Source: Confluentibacter flavum
GTDB lineage: Bacteria > Bacteroidota > Bacteroidia > Flavobacteriales > Flavobacteriaceae
Assembly: GCF_002843175.1 (NCBI RefSeq)
Contig: NZ_PJEO01000050.1
Coordinates: forward strand, 62,001 to 126,000
DNA length: 64,000 nucleotides
Direction of reading: 5' to 3'
A program made the position numbers and the translations under genes. Position 1 is the stretch's first letter, and every line of letters begins with the position of its first letter. This document shows, piece after piece, positions 43,490-52,914 of the stretch. Below the pieces are notes generated by a model, which worked only from the letters and a program-made list of their open reading frames with translations, had not been told where the DNA came from and made no database searches.

Positions 43490-43816
43490 ATGATAAAGAT
43501 TGATTATAAGAAGGAAAGTATATTAAATGAAGATTCAGTTTTTGGATTAATTCAAAAGAAATCTTTTAAAACCATTGAACTATACCAAAAGTTTATTAAT
43601 TGGGTTTCTGGAGAATTTGATTTATATCTTCAGGAAGAATCCATGGGTTTAAAAGTGTACTATCCAAATGGGTGGTTTGCATTTGAAAAGAAAAATAAAC
43701 ATACTAGTAATTTTAGTGTTGAAATACTTGTAAAAGGAAAATCAAGAATAGACTGTCAAAAGATATTATTTCAACTAGATCTCATTTATAACCATGTTGC
43801 TTGTTTTCAGAATTAA
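43490..43816 (+). CDS. Hypothetical protein of 108 residues
   Basis: Open frame with a clear ATG and an acidic/lysine mix (ESILNEDSVFGLIQKKSFKT), no signal peptide and no membrane helix. I recognise no family. The stop abuts the next open frame. Codon use resembles that of its neighbours, which supports a real gene, but there is no motif to name it. Confidence 0.5.
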   Translation: MIKIDYKKESILNEDSVFGLIQKKSFKTIELYQKFINWVSGEFDLYLQEESMGLKVYYPNGWFAFEKKNKHTSNFSVEILVKGKSRIDCQKILFQLDLIYNHVACFQN

Positions 43817-44023
43817 ATGTTAATCAAAACCAAACAATTAAATATGGAAATAATTAACAATTCACTAAAAAATGTGAATGGCCTTTTTCATATCTCAAGC
43901 TCTAATTCTTTTTTTAGAGGTTTTTTCTTATATATATATTGTCTCAACTTTTATGGTAGCCGATGGATTAGTAATTGTTTTTTGAGATGGTCGCGATTGA
44001 TAAACATTAAAAATCTTATACAA

Positions 44024-45952
44024 ATGAAAAAATTAAAGAAACAAAATGAAGGCTTCTATTATTTAAAAAATAATTTAGATCCTAAAATCGGAAACAAACA
44101 TCACTATATAGACCTATTCATAATATTACTTATTAATTTGCACATATATGGGCTAACTTCAGAAACTCCCTTATATCGATTAAATCATGCAAATTACCAA
44201 TTTCAAAATGTCGATTTTGATAGAGCCATTCATGATGAATTAATTTTAGCGGGCAATAATAAACATGAACAACATACTAAGTACACTAACAAAGATTTGT
44301 ATGCTATCGATGATGCTAATTATTATAGAGTTTACGAAAAGGGGACACTAGTAGGAACAGCTTATCATGTTGGCCCTGGACAAGCTTTAGCTACAATTTC
44401 TGAAGTCCCTTGGGCCACTTTAGAACCAGGAGATTGTGTTTACATTCACTGGCGAGAAACTCCTTATAAAGAAAAATGGGTAATTAATAGACAAGGCACA
44501 GAAGCTAATCGCATTAAAATCATTGGAGTTAATGGTCCAGAAGGGCAACAAGCAGTAATTGATGGTAATGGGGCAACCACAGTAGATGGCGTTATTCTTT
44601 GGAATGATACAAGAGGAGTTATTAAAATAGGAGGGTCTGCAATACCTCAAGATGGATTACCCAACTATATCACTATTGAAAATCTTGAAGTGAAATCTGC
44701 TCGACCACCTTATGATTACACTGATGAAGATGGCATAACGGAAGGTTATTCTACTTTAGGAGCTGCAATTTATGTAGAAAAGGGAGCAAACTTAATTATT
44801 AGAAATTGTACATTACATGATTCGGGATTTGGTTTGTTCATTGGTGCTAACAATGGAAACTCAGAAAATATTTTGATTGAAGGAAACCACTTCTATGATA
44901 ATGGTATTGAATCTAGTAACTTTGGGCACAACACTTATACGGCTGCTGTTAATATCACCTATCAATATAATCATTTTGGTCCCTTGAGGGCTGGAGCGAA
45001 TGGCAATAATCTTAAGGACAGATCGGCAGGTTTAGTCGTTCGATACAATTGGATTGAAGGAGGCAATAGACAATTAGATATGGTAGATGCTGAAGATTCC
45101 CATATTTTGGTAAACCACCCAAGTTACAACACTACTCAAGTTTATGGGAATGTTTTAATTGAACCTGCTGATTCAGGAAACAATCAAATGGTTCTTTATG
45201 GAGGCGACAGTGGCACTACAGTAGATTATAGAAAAGGAAATCTGTATTTTTATAATAACACCATTATCTCTACTAGAGACGATACAACCACACTACTTGC
45301 ATTATCTACTAATGACGAAACTGCACACGTATTCAATAATGTTCTGTATACTACAGTTTCTGGAGATCAATTGGCAATAATGAGCACTGAAGGTACAGTT
45401 AATATACATCATAACTGGCTCAAAACAGGATGGAAAGATTGCCATTGTGCTATTCAAAACGGCAGTGTAAATGACCAAGGAAATAATATAACTGGTTCAG
45501 ATCCACTATTCAAAGATTTTAATGCTCAAAATTTTAGTTTAATGGAAAATTCCTCATTAATTAACCAAGGCAATGTCATTCCCTCCTTATTGCTGCCAAA
45601 TCATAACGTGTCTTTTGAATATATTAAGCATCAAAACTTTGAGAGCAGAACAGTATCTGGAAATTTAGATATAGGTGCTTTTGAATACAATTCGAATTTA
45701 TCTGTAAACGACGAAATATTTAGCTCAAGAGTCTCAGTTATGCCAAATCCTATAGATACAATTTTTAAAATTGAGATTGAAGGTGGTGTTTTAGAGAATG
45801 TAATTATTTATAATGAATTTGGGCAACAATTAAAAAAAGTAACGACCTACAAAGTTGATATTTCCAATTTTTCTCCTGGTATTTATTTTTTTAAAATAAT
45901 CTCAAAAGATGGAAAAACGACTATTAAAAAAGTGATTAAGAAATTAAAATGA
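44024..45952 (+). CDS. Right-handed beta-helix protein with T9SS sorting domain
   Basis: Predicted exported protein of about 642 residues. The ATG at 44024 is preferred: it follows an A/T-rich stretch and precedes the hydrophobic segment YIDLFIILLINLHIYG; an open frame to 43817 adds about 69 residues with no signal peptide. After a 190-residue head the protein shows parallel beta-helix repeats such as NLIIRNCTLHDSGFGLFIG, NILIEGNHFYDNG and LYFYNNTII, typical of pectate-lyase-like sugar-active enzymes. The end has a type IX sorting domain: VMPNPIDTIFKIEI, then SPGIYFFKIISKDGKTTIKKVIKK. The stop overlaps the next gene by 4 bases. Substrate is unknown. Confidence 0.85.
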   Translation: MKKLKKQNEGFYYLKNNLDPKIGNKHHYIDLFIILLINLHIYGLTSETPLYRLNHANYQFQNVDFDRAIHDELILAGNNKHEQHTKYTNKDLYAIDDANYYRVYEKGTLVGTAYHVGPGQALATISEVPWATLEPGDCVYIHWRETPYKEKWVINRQGTEANRIKIIGVNGPEGQQAVIDGNGATTVDGVILWNDTRGVIKIGGSAIPQDGLPNYITIENLEVKSARPPYDYTDEDGITEGYSTLGAAIYVEKGANLIIRNCTLHDSGFGLFIGANNGNSENILIEGNHFYDNGIESSNFGHNTYTAAVNITYQYNHFGPLRAGANGNNLKDRSAGLVVRYNWIEGGNRQLDMVDAEDSHILVNHPSYNTTQVYGNVLIEPADSGNNQMVLYGGDSGTTVDYRKGNLYFYNNTIISTRDDTTTLLALSTNDETAHVFNNVLYTTVSGDQLAIMSTEGTVNIHHNWLKTGWKDCHCAIQNGSVNDQGNNITGSDPLFKDFNAQNFSLMENSSLINQGNVIPSLLLPNHNVSFEYIKHQNFESRTVSGNLDIGAFEYNSNLSVNDEIFSSRVSVMPNPIDTIFKIEIEGGVLENVIIYNEFGQQLKKVTTYKVDISNFSPGIYFFKIISKDGKTTIKKVIKKLK

Positions 45953-46383
45953 CACGAATATTATTAAACATTGATAGGGGTAGATTGCTCGCTATAAGTA
46001 TAGGAATCATATATTTTTGGTTTGGATTATTAAAGTTTTTTCCTGAACTAAGTCCAGCTGACGGTCTTGCAAAACATACCATAACTTTTTTAACCTTTGG
46101 ACTGATTCCTGAAAACATCAGTATTTTAATGCTTGCTATTATTGAAGTAGGTATTGGGTTGTGTTTATTGTTTAATGTTCAACTTAAAACTGTAGTAAGC
46201 ATTGCTATAATTCATTTAATATTAACCTTTATTCCTGTATTATTTTTCCCTGAAGTATCTTTTGCCAAAGCACCTTTTGTACTAACATTGGTTGGGCAAT
46301 ATATAGTTAAAAACATAGTCATTATAAGTGCCTTGTTTTTTATATATCCTATTAATGATTACACTAAACATCTAATTAAATAA
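45949..46383 (+). CDS. DoxX-like membrane protein
   Basis: Integral membrane protein of 144 residues with four helices (about 12-30, 52-72, 77-97 and 112-132), of the DoxX/DUF417-like type: GIIYFWFGLLKFFPELSPADGLAKHT and IEVGIGLCLLF. Start overlaps the beta-helix gene by 4 bases (ATGA), indicating coupled translation, and the next gene follows after 12 bases. Function not known; DoxX relatives take part in respiratory or redox membrane complexes. Confidence 0.75.
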   Translation: MTRILLNIDRGRLLAISIGIIYFWFGLLKFFPELSPADGLAKHTITFLTFGLIPENISILMLAIIEVGIGLCLLFNVQLKTVVSIAIIHLILTFIPVLFFPEVSFAKAPFVLTLVGQYIVKNIVIISALFFIYPINDYTKHLIK

Positions 46384-46395
46384 ACATCTAAAATC

Positions 46396-47535
46396 ATGAC
46401 AAAATTTAAACTCTTAAAACAAATATTTTCAATAGGAATTCTTTTTCTAATTCTCGGAATTCATAAAATACATGCTCAAGGCTGTGTTGCTATTCGCGGA
46501 TTCTCTTCTTGTAATGGTTATATGGAAGATGGCGGATTTTTAATGAAAGGGGATTTTTCTGTTGGAACAAATTTTAGATATTTTCAGTCCTTCAGACATT
46601 TTAGAGGGACCCATGAAGAAACCAACAGGGTTGCAAATGGCACACAGGTTATTAATGATTCTTACTTTGTGGATATTGCATTTAATTATGCTGTTACAGA
46701 TAGATTGTATGCTACTGTATTGCTTCCTTTTGCATCACATGTTAGGTCGTCAATGTATGAACATGGCGGGAATCCTCCAAACGGATTAGGCGAACGGCAC
46801 ATTACACGCTCAAGTGGATTATCGGATATGAGATTAGGTGTAGGTTACTGGCTATTTGAGCACAGTACAAAGCCTTATAATTTTGCCATTGGCACAGGTA
46901 TTAAATTACCTACTGGAGATTATAATTATATGGATACATTTTATAATCAAGGACCCAATAGAGACCAAGATGTTTTAAGGGTTGTAGATCAATCCATTCA
47001 ATTGGGAGATGGAGGTATCGGATTTAATGTTGATTTTCAAGGATATTATATGCTATCAAACAGTTTTACACTCACAACTACCCTCTACTATTTATTTAAT
47101 CCAGAAGAGACGAATGGCGTGTTAACTAGGGGAGGTTCAAGTGAGTTTTCTGTACCCGATCAATTTGCTGCACAATTAGGAACCTTTTATTCTCCAAAAA
47201 TTAAAGGTCTTAGTTTTTATTTAGGCGGAAGAATTGAAGGCGTACCATCATCAGATTTAATAGGTAGTAGCGATGGTTATAGAAGACCAGGTTATGCTAT
47301 ATCGGTTGATCCAGGTATAAATTACAACACAAATAACTTATCTCTAAGCCTTAATGTTCCTGTAGCTTTAGAAAGAAATAGAACCCAAAGCTTTTCAGAT
47401 AAAAAACGTACCTCTGAAACAGGCGTTTTTACACAGGGAGATGCTGCTTTTGCTGATTATCTTATTAACTTCAACCTGACGTACCGATTTAGAAACAATA
47501 AAAATAAAGATGTAGATTTTAATATGGTTCATTAA
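46396..47535 (+). CDS. Outer-membrane beta-barrel protein, unknown
   Basis: Exported protein of 379 residues: signal peptide ending near IHAQG, then CVAIRGFSSCNGYMEDGG with two cysteines close to the mature start. The rest is alternating strands, with YWLFEHSTKPYNFAIGTGIKLPTGDYNYMD and an ending INFNLTYRFRNN, like the Phenol_MetA_deg/transporter-type barrels of Bacteroidota. I do not recognise a specific function. It is in an operon with the beta-helix and DoxX-like genes. Confidence 0.78.
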   Translation: MTKFKLLKQIFSIGILFLILGIHKIHAQGCVAIRGFSSCNGYMEDGGFLMKGDFSVGTNFRYFQSFRHFRGTHEETNRVANGTQVINDSYFVDIAFNYAVTDRLYATVLLPFASHVRSSMYEHGGNPPNGLGERHITRSSGLSDMRLGVGYWLFEHSTKPYNFAIGTGIKLPTGDYNYMDTFYNQGPNRDQDVLRVVDQSIQLGDGGIGFNVDFQGYYMLSNSFTLTTTLYYLFNPEETNGVLTRGGSSEFSVPDQFAAQLGTFYSPKIKGLSFYLGGRIEGVPSSDLIGSSDGYRRPGYAISVDPGINYNTNNLSLSLNVPVALERNRTQSFSDKKRTSETGVFTQGDAAFADYLINFNLTYRFRNNKNKDVDFNMVH

Positions 47536-47574
47536 AAGCCACAAATAGAATCAATGGCGTACGGTAAGTTTTTG

Positions 47575-47718
47575 TTACGTCCCTACGGGACTTTATCGTC
47601 AAAACAAAATCGACTTTCTTCCAATAAATTGCCCTTATGGGGGGCAGTCCCTTTAGGGCCCAGATATTGATAGAAACTAAAAGTGACCCCAGATACATTA
47701 AGTCCCGTAGGGACGTAA
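47575..47718. repeat. REPIN-like inverted repeat
   Basis: TTACGTCCCTACGGGACTT (47575-47593) and its exact reverse complement AAGTCCCGTAGGGACGTAA (47700-47718) are 19-base arms 106 bases apart. Each arm is itself a small hairpin, GTCCC-TAC-GGGAC. Between them is a third, GGGACT-like stem in GCCCTTATGGGG...AGGGC. The CGTCCCTACGGGAC word is typical of Bacteroidota REP elements mobilised by REP-associated tyrosine transposases; no such gene is in the window. Just beyond, TTAAGAT/ATCTTAA (47724-47745) followed by TTTTT may be a terminator. Confidence 0.75.
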
Positions 47719-47917
47719 TAGAATTAAGATATTTAGCAATCTTAATGGGTTTTTGTCGGACAGTGATGTTAAGAAATAAATAAAAGCAAATATGATTTCG
47801 CATCTGTATAAGGAAACAAGATTTAAAAACGTTTATATCTATTTTATTATAGTCTAAAGAAACGGAAAAATTCTTGAAAAATAGTGAAAATACGATGTAC
47901 AATCAAACGCTAAAGTC

Positions 47918-48235
47918 ATAGATAGAGGATACGATATTATCTACATGGAACAAGGCTGTCAAAACAAATGTAATTATTGAAGAACTCATTTTTTCATTCG
48001 GGCAGAGGGTCTCAATATGCCAGTTACGCCTTTACGGATATCATTCAATGCTATAAAAATCTTACATAATCCTATTTTAAAAGTTTGAAACCGGAATGGG
48101 CATATAAACAAATACCATTATGAATCACAAGGTAAACTATCGATCTTTAGTTGGATCCCAATGATTTTTTATTTTAATTCATGGATGTATAATACTCTTT
48201 CATATATGACACACAACGTTTTTAAAGAAACGATT
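47918..48235 (+). pseudogene. IS3-family transposase remnant (OrfB, integrase core)
   Basis: Broken frames carry the signature of an IS3-type OrfB: LSTWNKAVKTNVIIEELIFHSG (about 47941-48000), then RGSQYASYAFTDII, where the canonical HSDRGSQYAS has its catalytic Asp changed to Gly. After a stop and a loss of the usual middle segment, SYFKSLKPEWAYKQ appears, then in another frame YHYESQGKLSIFSWI and WMYNT, and finally LSYMTHNVFKET. These are collinear with the last third of OrfB. Stops and shifts are numerous, so it is a relic. No intact insertion ends could be defined; a palindromic TGTCGGACA is at 47754. Confidence 0.72.
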
Positions 48236-48556
48236 AGTTTTATTCTGTTTTGATTCGCTAATTTCTTTACTAACTTATTTTTTTAAGCTTATAAAAAATC
48301 TTTCAAAACAATTTTTAAAAGTATAATTTTATTATAATAGTAATAAAATAAATTATTTGAAAGATAATTTATTATAAAAAATTGTTATTTTTATTCCTAT
48401 TTTTGGAGATAAGGAGTTTCGCTATTTTATAAAAAAACCATTTAAGTTTATAAAAACCGTCGGGACTTATTAAAAAGAAAGAATTTTTTAATTATCAAAA
48501 TTTTCAAAATATGTGTCCAATAAAAAATCGCATTTAATGTTTTTTAAAAGTAGTGT
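48236..48556. other. AT-rich leader region before the GH172 gene
   Basis: About 320 bases, extremely AT-rich, with no reading frame. TATTTTTG at 48398-48405 matches the Bacteroidetes -7 box, but its TTG partner is not at the right distance. Nothing else is seen. Confidence 0.3.
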
Positions 48557-50851
48557 ATGAAAGAATTTATTTTATGTGTTTCGTGTTGTATATTATGGTG
48601 TCAAATTTCATTATCGCAAAGCTTACTGCCTCAATCAAGCGAGCCTCCAATAATTCCGATAGGGGAGCAGGCATATATTGATTGGGATAAACTTCCTTAT
48701 CATCGAATAGGTATTAGGGGATATATGAGAAGTACTTATGATCGCACTGGGAATAACGAATCTGCAGATGCCAGTAACTTTCTATATCAAGAATCTGAAA
48801 CAATGAATACAGTACTGGATTTAAAGGGTAATGGAATTCTATATTTTGCAAGAACGAATCATTGGCATGGTAGTCCCTGGAATTATGAAATTGATAGTAA
48901 TGGTTTATTTGTAAAAGAAACAGGGACGAGTGACCCTATAAATGCTATTGATAGGTTTAAAGATACCGAGTTTATACCTGAGACACTTTTTCCATATCCC
49001 TTGGTCTGGACTTGGACTAAAACAAAAGGTGCTGATTTAATGTGGAGACCTGTTCCATTTGATAATTCTTTCCGTTTGTCTTATGGGCGGACATTTTACG
49101 GAACCGGATATTTCATTTATCATCTCTTCCCAAGACATATAGACCATGTTCAGCCTAGAACATCTTCCTTAAAAATGAATGCTCCAAAAAAAGAGGTTCT
49201 TGATCTTATAAATGAATCAGGAACAGATATAGCTCCAAAGGGAAATGGAGTGGCTCAATATTCTGGGAATTTATCACTTAAACCATTCGAATCTAAAACT
49301 TTTTTTGAATCAAAAGATGCACCTTCCATGATTAGGGCAGTTAAATTCATTTTGCCAAAGGAAAAAGCCCTTGATTTTGGTAATTGCAGAATCAAAGTTA
49401 CCTGGGATAACCGCTTGTATCCTTCAATTGATGCTCCAATTGATTTGTTTTTCGGCACGGGTGAACTATACAATAATAACGGAAGGGAATATCTAGTAAA
49501 GGGTTTTCCTCTATCAATTAAATATGAAGAGGATACGGTTCATTTATCTTGTTATTGGCCAATGCCATATTTTCAAAATGCTAAATTTGAGATAACCGAA
49601 AGAAATGGACAGAGCATGGAGGATATAAAATGGGAAATACGAACTGTTCCTTATTTAGATCCAATTAACCATGTCTCTTATTTTCACGCCACTTATACTG
49701 ACCATGAATTCCCAGAGGAGGGTAAGGATTTAACTTTTCTAGATACTAAACAAGTCGAAGGGGGTGGAGAATGGAGCGGCCATTTTGTAGGTATGAGCTG
49801 GATATTTACCGAGGACGGTGAGTTGAAAACTTTGGAAGGGGATCCAAGATTTTATTTTGACGATTCCCAGACTCCCCAAGCATGGGGAACAGGAACAGAA
49901 GAATGGGGAGGTGGAGGCGATTATTGGGGAGGTGAAAATATGACAATTCCATTTGCTGGTCACCCCATAGGTCAGGACGCTAAATCGGCTAAAAATAATT
50001 TGGAAAAAATAAATTCAGCCTATCGTTTTCTAGTGGCAGATTTTTTTCCATTTGGTAAACGAGCAATTATTAACCTAGAACACGGCGGACAAAACACCTA
50101 CTCCGAGCATTATAGTGGAGTAACATATTGGTATGGCATAGATGCGCCAAGCTTGGTTTTAACAGATGAGTTAAATGTCTTCAATGAGGAAGACTCTCGA
50201 AGACATAATTATATGTCTCCAACCGCGAGCCTCCCATATTCATTAGTATCAAGATATGAATGGGGGCCTGACACCGATTCCCCGAACTTTGGAAATCCTC
50301 CAGATATGAAAGAGGACTATTACAGTTCACGATTATTTTTTCCTGCTCAACAGGATAGCGTAAGGTCTATGACAGGAGTTTCCCAATTTACTGTTTCTTT
50401 GGATCCAGATAACTTAGGTGTTTTACTACGCAGAAAATTCGATTACCTATATCCTAATCAGAAAGCGAATGTTTATGTAAAAGATGAGAACACTACCGAA
50501 TGGGAATTGGCGGGTGAATGGTATACCGCGGGTAGTAATACTTGCGTATTTAGTTTCCCAGAAGGAGAACTTGATCAAGCGCAACATCAAATGATTACCA
50601 GTAATAGACGATGGCGCGAAGAAGAATTTTTGATTGGGCGCGAATTGACTGAAGGAATAGAAAAATTAGATATTAAAATAGAACATATTCCAAACTCAAT
50701 CCAGTTATTTCCTGGTAAAGATTTTCCTGCTGAGTCACGGTGGAGCGAATCTAGGTACTGGGTTTATTGTTATTCAATGCCTAGAATTCACTCGAAAATT
50801 TCTAATGGTGCTTTTAGTCCGGGAAGAAAGCTAGAAAGTGGTTTAAAGTAG
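48557..50851 (+). CDS. DUF2961 / glycoside hydrolase family 172 protein
   Basis: Exported protein of 764 residues with a signal peptide (FILCVSCCILWCQISLSQS). The DUF2961 core runs from about 45 to 480, including LPYHRIGIRGYMRSTYDR, NHWHGSPWNYEID and EGDPRFYFDDSQTPQAWGTGTEEW with the characteristic Gly-rich run GGGGDYWGG. DUF2961 is now GH172, which includes alpha-fructofuranosyl and alpha-arabinofuranosyl enzymes. The 764 residues exceed the usual core; the extra part is carboxy-terminal with no recognised domain. A terminator follows. Substrate not known. Confidence 0.88.
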   Translation: MKEFILCVSCCILWCQISLSQSLLPQSSEPPIIPIGEQAYIDWDKLPYHRIGIRGYMRSTYDRTGNNESADASNFLYQESETMNTVLDLKGNGILYFARTNHWHGSPWNYEIDSNGLFVKETGTSDPINAIDRFKDTEFIPETLFPYPLVWTWTKTKGADLMWRPVPFDNSFRLSYGRTFYGTGYFIYHLFPRHIDHVQPRTSSLKMNAPKKEVLDLINESGTDIAPKGNGVAQYSGNLSLKPFESKTFFESKDAPSMIRAVKFILPKEKALDFGNCRIKVTWDNRLYPSIDAPIDLFFGTGELYNNNGREYLVKGFPLSIKYEEDTVHLSCYWPMPYFQNAKFEITERNGQSMEDIKWEIRTVPYLDPINHVSYFHATYTDHEFPEEGKDLTFLDTKQVEGGGEWSGHFVGMSWIFTEDGELKTLEGDPRFYFDDSQTPQAWGTGTEEWGGGGDYWGGENMTIPFAGHPIGQDAKSAKNNLEKINSAYRFLVADFFPFGKRAIINLEHGGQNTYSEHYSGVTYWYGIDAPSLVLTDELNVFNEEDSRRHNYMSPTASLPYSLVSRYEWGPDTDSPNFGNPPDMKEDYYSSRLFFPAQQDSVRSMTGVSQFTVSLDPDNLGVLLRRKFDYLYPNQKANVYVKDENTTEWELAGEWYTAGSNTCVFSFPEGELDQAQHQMITSNRRWREEEFLIGRELTEGIEKLDIKIEHIPNSIQLFPGKDFPAESRWSESRYWVYCYSMPRIHSKISNGAFSPGRKLESGLK

Positions 50852-50862
50852 AGCTGCAACAA

Positions 50863-50893
50863 TAAAAAACTTCCAAGCAGTTGGAAGCTTTTT
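50863..50893 (+). terminator. Terminator after the GH172 gene
   Basis: CTTCCAA (50870-50876) and TTGGAAG (50881-50887) with a GCAG loop, followed by CTTTTTA; upstream is an A run. It begins 12 bases after the gene's stop. Confidence 0.8.
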
Positions 50894-51107
50894 ATTAGAG
50901 TATTCGAAGGAATATTTTCATTCAATGTTTGTACTCAAATACTTATATTGTAAGCCGAATAATATATTAGGTTAATAATATTTGGGACTATGCTGTTTCT
51001 AATATTTTCAATCACTTGTTTCTCTAACCGGCTCTTGACACTGGTTTTATGAAGTGCAAATCAGATTTTTATTAATTTGCTGACTTATCGCTTAGGGTTA
51101 CCAAAGA

Positions 51108-52406
51108 TTAAATGATACCAGGTTTTACAATGGGATAGTTTCCGTTTTTATCAGGAAATTTGATTGTATTTGATTCCCACGATATATCAGTCGGTACAAT
51201 ACTAATTTTGGATTCAAGCAATGCTTCCATGGTTATTTCTTTACCAGTTTCCGCTGCCAATCTTCCCATAATGGTCGTTAAAGTACTTTTGGCACCATAT
51301 TCCGTGTTATTGATATGCTTTCCTTTAATTATGGATTCAATAAATATGTTCTGTTCAATTTGTGTGGCGCCTAAATCTCCATTATCCCTATATCTCCAAT
51401 AACTATTGCCTGATAGATCCAAAAACTCTTGTCTTTCATTTGCCACGCCTTTGGTTCCGTTCATTGACCAACCCATTTTATCCGAGCAATGGTCCATGTT
51501 TCTGCTCTGAGAATACATTTTCACACCGTTTTTGTACTCGTACTCTATAAAAAAATGGTCATAAACATCACCGTTATCCTGTCCGTTGTAGACCAATCTT
51601 CCTCCATTTCCAAGTGCCTTTATAGGGTAATCCTTCATGATCCAGTTCATCATGTCAATTTGATGGATAGCCTGTCCCGCTAATTGTCCCCCCCAGAGCC
51701 ATGTAAAATATCGCCAATTACGAACCTGATATTCCATTTCAGTCTGTTGGGGTTCTCTGGGGATGACTTTTGGAGCCCCAACATTATAATAGGTACTTAT
51801 GGAGGTAATATCTCCAATTTCCCCATTCCCTATTCTCTTTACCATTTCCTGATTTCCTATTTCATACCTAAATTGAAGACCAACGACAACGTTTAATTTT
51901 TTTTGGTCAGCCAATTTTCCAGCTTCCATGATTTGAATAAACCCTGGCACATCCACTGCCAACGGTTTTTCCATGAAGACATGTTTGCCAGCTTTTATGG
52001 ATGCCTCAAAATGTTGTGGTCTGAAAGGTGGCGGGGTAGCAAGAATAATAGCATCACAGAACTCTATGACCTTATTGTAGGCATCAAAACCGGAGAAACA
52101 TGTGTTTGTTGTAACATCACATTGTTTACTGAAATTTTGTTTAAGCAATGAAAAAACCCTATTGGTATTATCATCAAAGGTATCGCCAATAGCGACAACC
52201 CTGACCGATGTGGAAGCGGACAAGGCCTCAAAGAGCGCTCCTGTACCCCTTCCACCACAGCCAACAAGACCAATTTTTATAACTTTATCTTCGAAATTGT
52301 ATTCAGAGGAACTATTGGATAGAGGATTATAAAGAACACTCCCAAATGCGGCAATCGAACTTTTTTTAATAAAACTCCTTCTTCCAGATTTACTTATATT
52401 TTTCAT
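51108..52406 (-). CDS. Gfo/Idh/MocA family oxidoreductase, Tat-exported
   Basis: NAD(P)-dependent oxidoreductase of 432 residues. A twin-arginine signal (GRRSFIKKSSIAAFG) precedes the mature domain, so folding with cofactor in the cytoplasm and export are predicted. The Rossmann motif is GLVGCGGRGTGALFE near 46, the conserved catalytic lysine is in FMEKPLAVDV, and the carboxy domain has HQIDMMNWIMKDYP. The family acts on sugars and inositols; in Bacteroidota Tat-exported members are common in polysaccharide-related loci. It is transcribed away from the GH172 gene and convergent with it. Confidence 0.9.
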   Translation of the reverse strand: MKNISKSGRRSFIKKSSIAAFGSVLYNPLSNSSSEYNFEDKVIKIGLVGCGGRGTGALFEALSASTSVRVVAIGDTFDDNTNRVFSLLKQNFSKQCDVTTNTCFSGFDAYNKVIEFCDAIILATPPPFRPQHFEASIKAGKHVFMEKPLAVDVPGFIQIMEAGKLADQKKLNVVVGLQFRYEIGNQEMVKRIGNGEIGDITSISTYYNVGAPKVIPREPQQTEMEYQVRNWRYFTWLWGGQLAGQAIHQIDMMNWIMKDYPIKALGNGGRLVYNGQDNGDVYDHFFIEYEYKNGVKMYSQSRNMDHCSDKMGWSMNGTKGVANERQEFLDLSGNSYWRYRDNGDLGATQIEQNIFIESIIKGKHINNTEYGAKSTLTTIMGRLAAETGKEITMEALLESKISIVPTDISWESNTIKFPDKNGNYPIVKPGII

Positions 52407-52914
52407 TTCGCTATATTTTTTAAATTTGATTTCTATAGTTAGTAATTTGCTTTTTTAATGTCCTTAGACAAGAATACCCCCACTACCAACGATTTTATTC
52501 GCTTTATTAATTACATATCACTTCCTTAAGACTAAGGAAATATATACACTTAAAAGTATTTATTCTAGATCAAAATAAACACTTAACCACTTTAATGGAT
52601 GAAGATAAATTAGTGTTTTATTATAAAGGTAAGCAACCTATTTAATTTTCCAATATATTTCATTTCCTTTAATTTTTGTAAATATAATAAGATTAATAAA
52701 GTATTTTAATTATTTAAACTTATTTTTACGGTAAATATGAATTTTTTGAGAGTCTAATTTTCTAGTTGTAATGGTTATTAAGTTAGTTTTGTGCATTATT
52801 TCTTGTCTTGTGCTTGTAAAGCATTGCCAAGTAGATGTTAAATTAAGGAAAGATTGATGTTTTTCTGGAGATAAGCAAATATAATTGGTTCTTGGTTTTA
52901 ATAATTAGCTACAA
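52407..52914. other. Divergent intergenic region of 508 bases
   Basis: Separates the oxidoreductase (minus) from the serine dehydratase (plus). It is AT-rich without a credible reading frame. TAGTTTTG at 52784-52791 fits the Bacteroidetes -7 consensus and TTG at 52766-52768 lies 15 bases before it, shorter than usual. No repeat or RNA is seen. Confidence 0.35.

Noticed and set aside
43817-44023. Upstream 69-codon extension of the beta-helix gene
   Set aside because: It has no signal peptide and no similarity to the domain; the ATG at 44024 precedes the hydrophobic leader segment.
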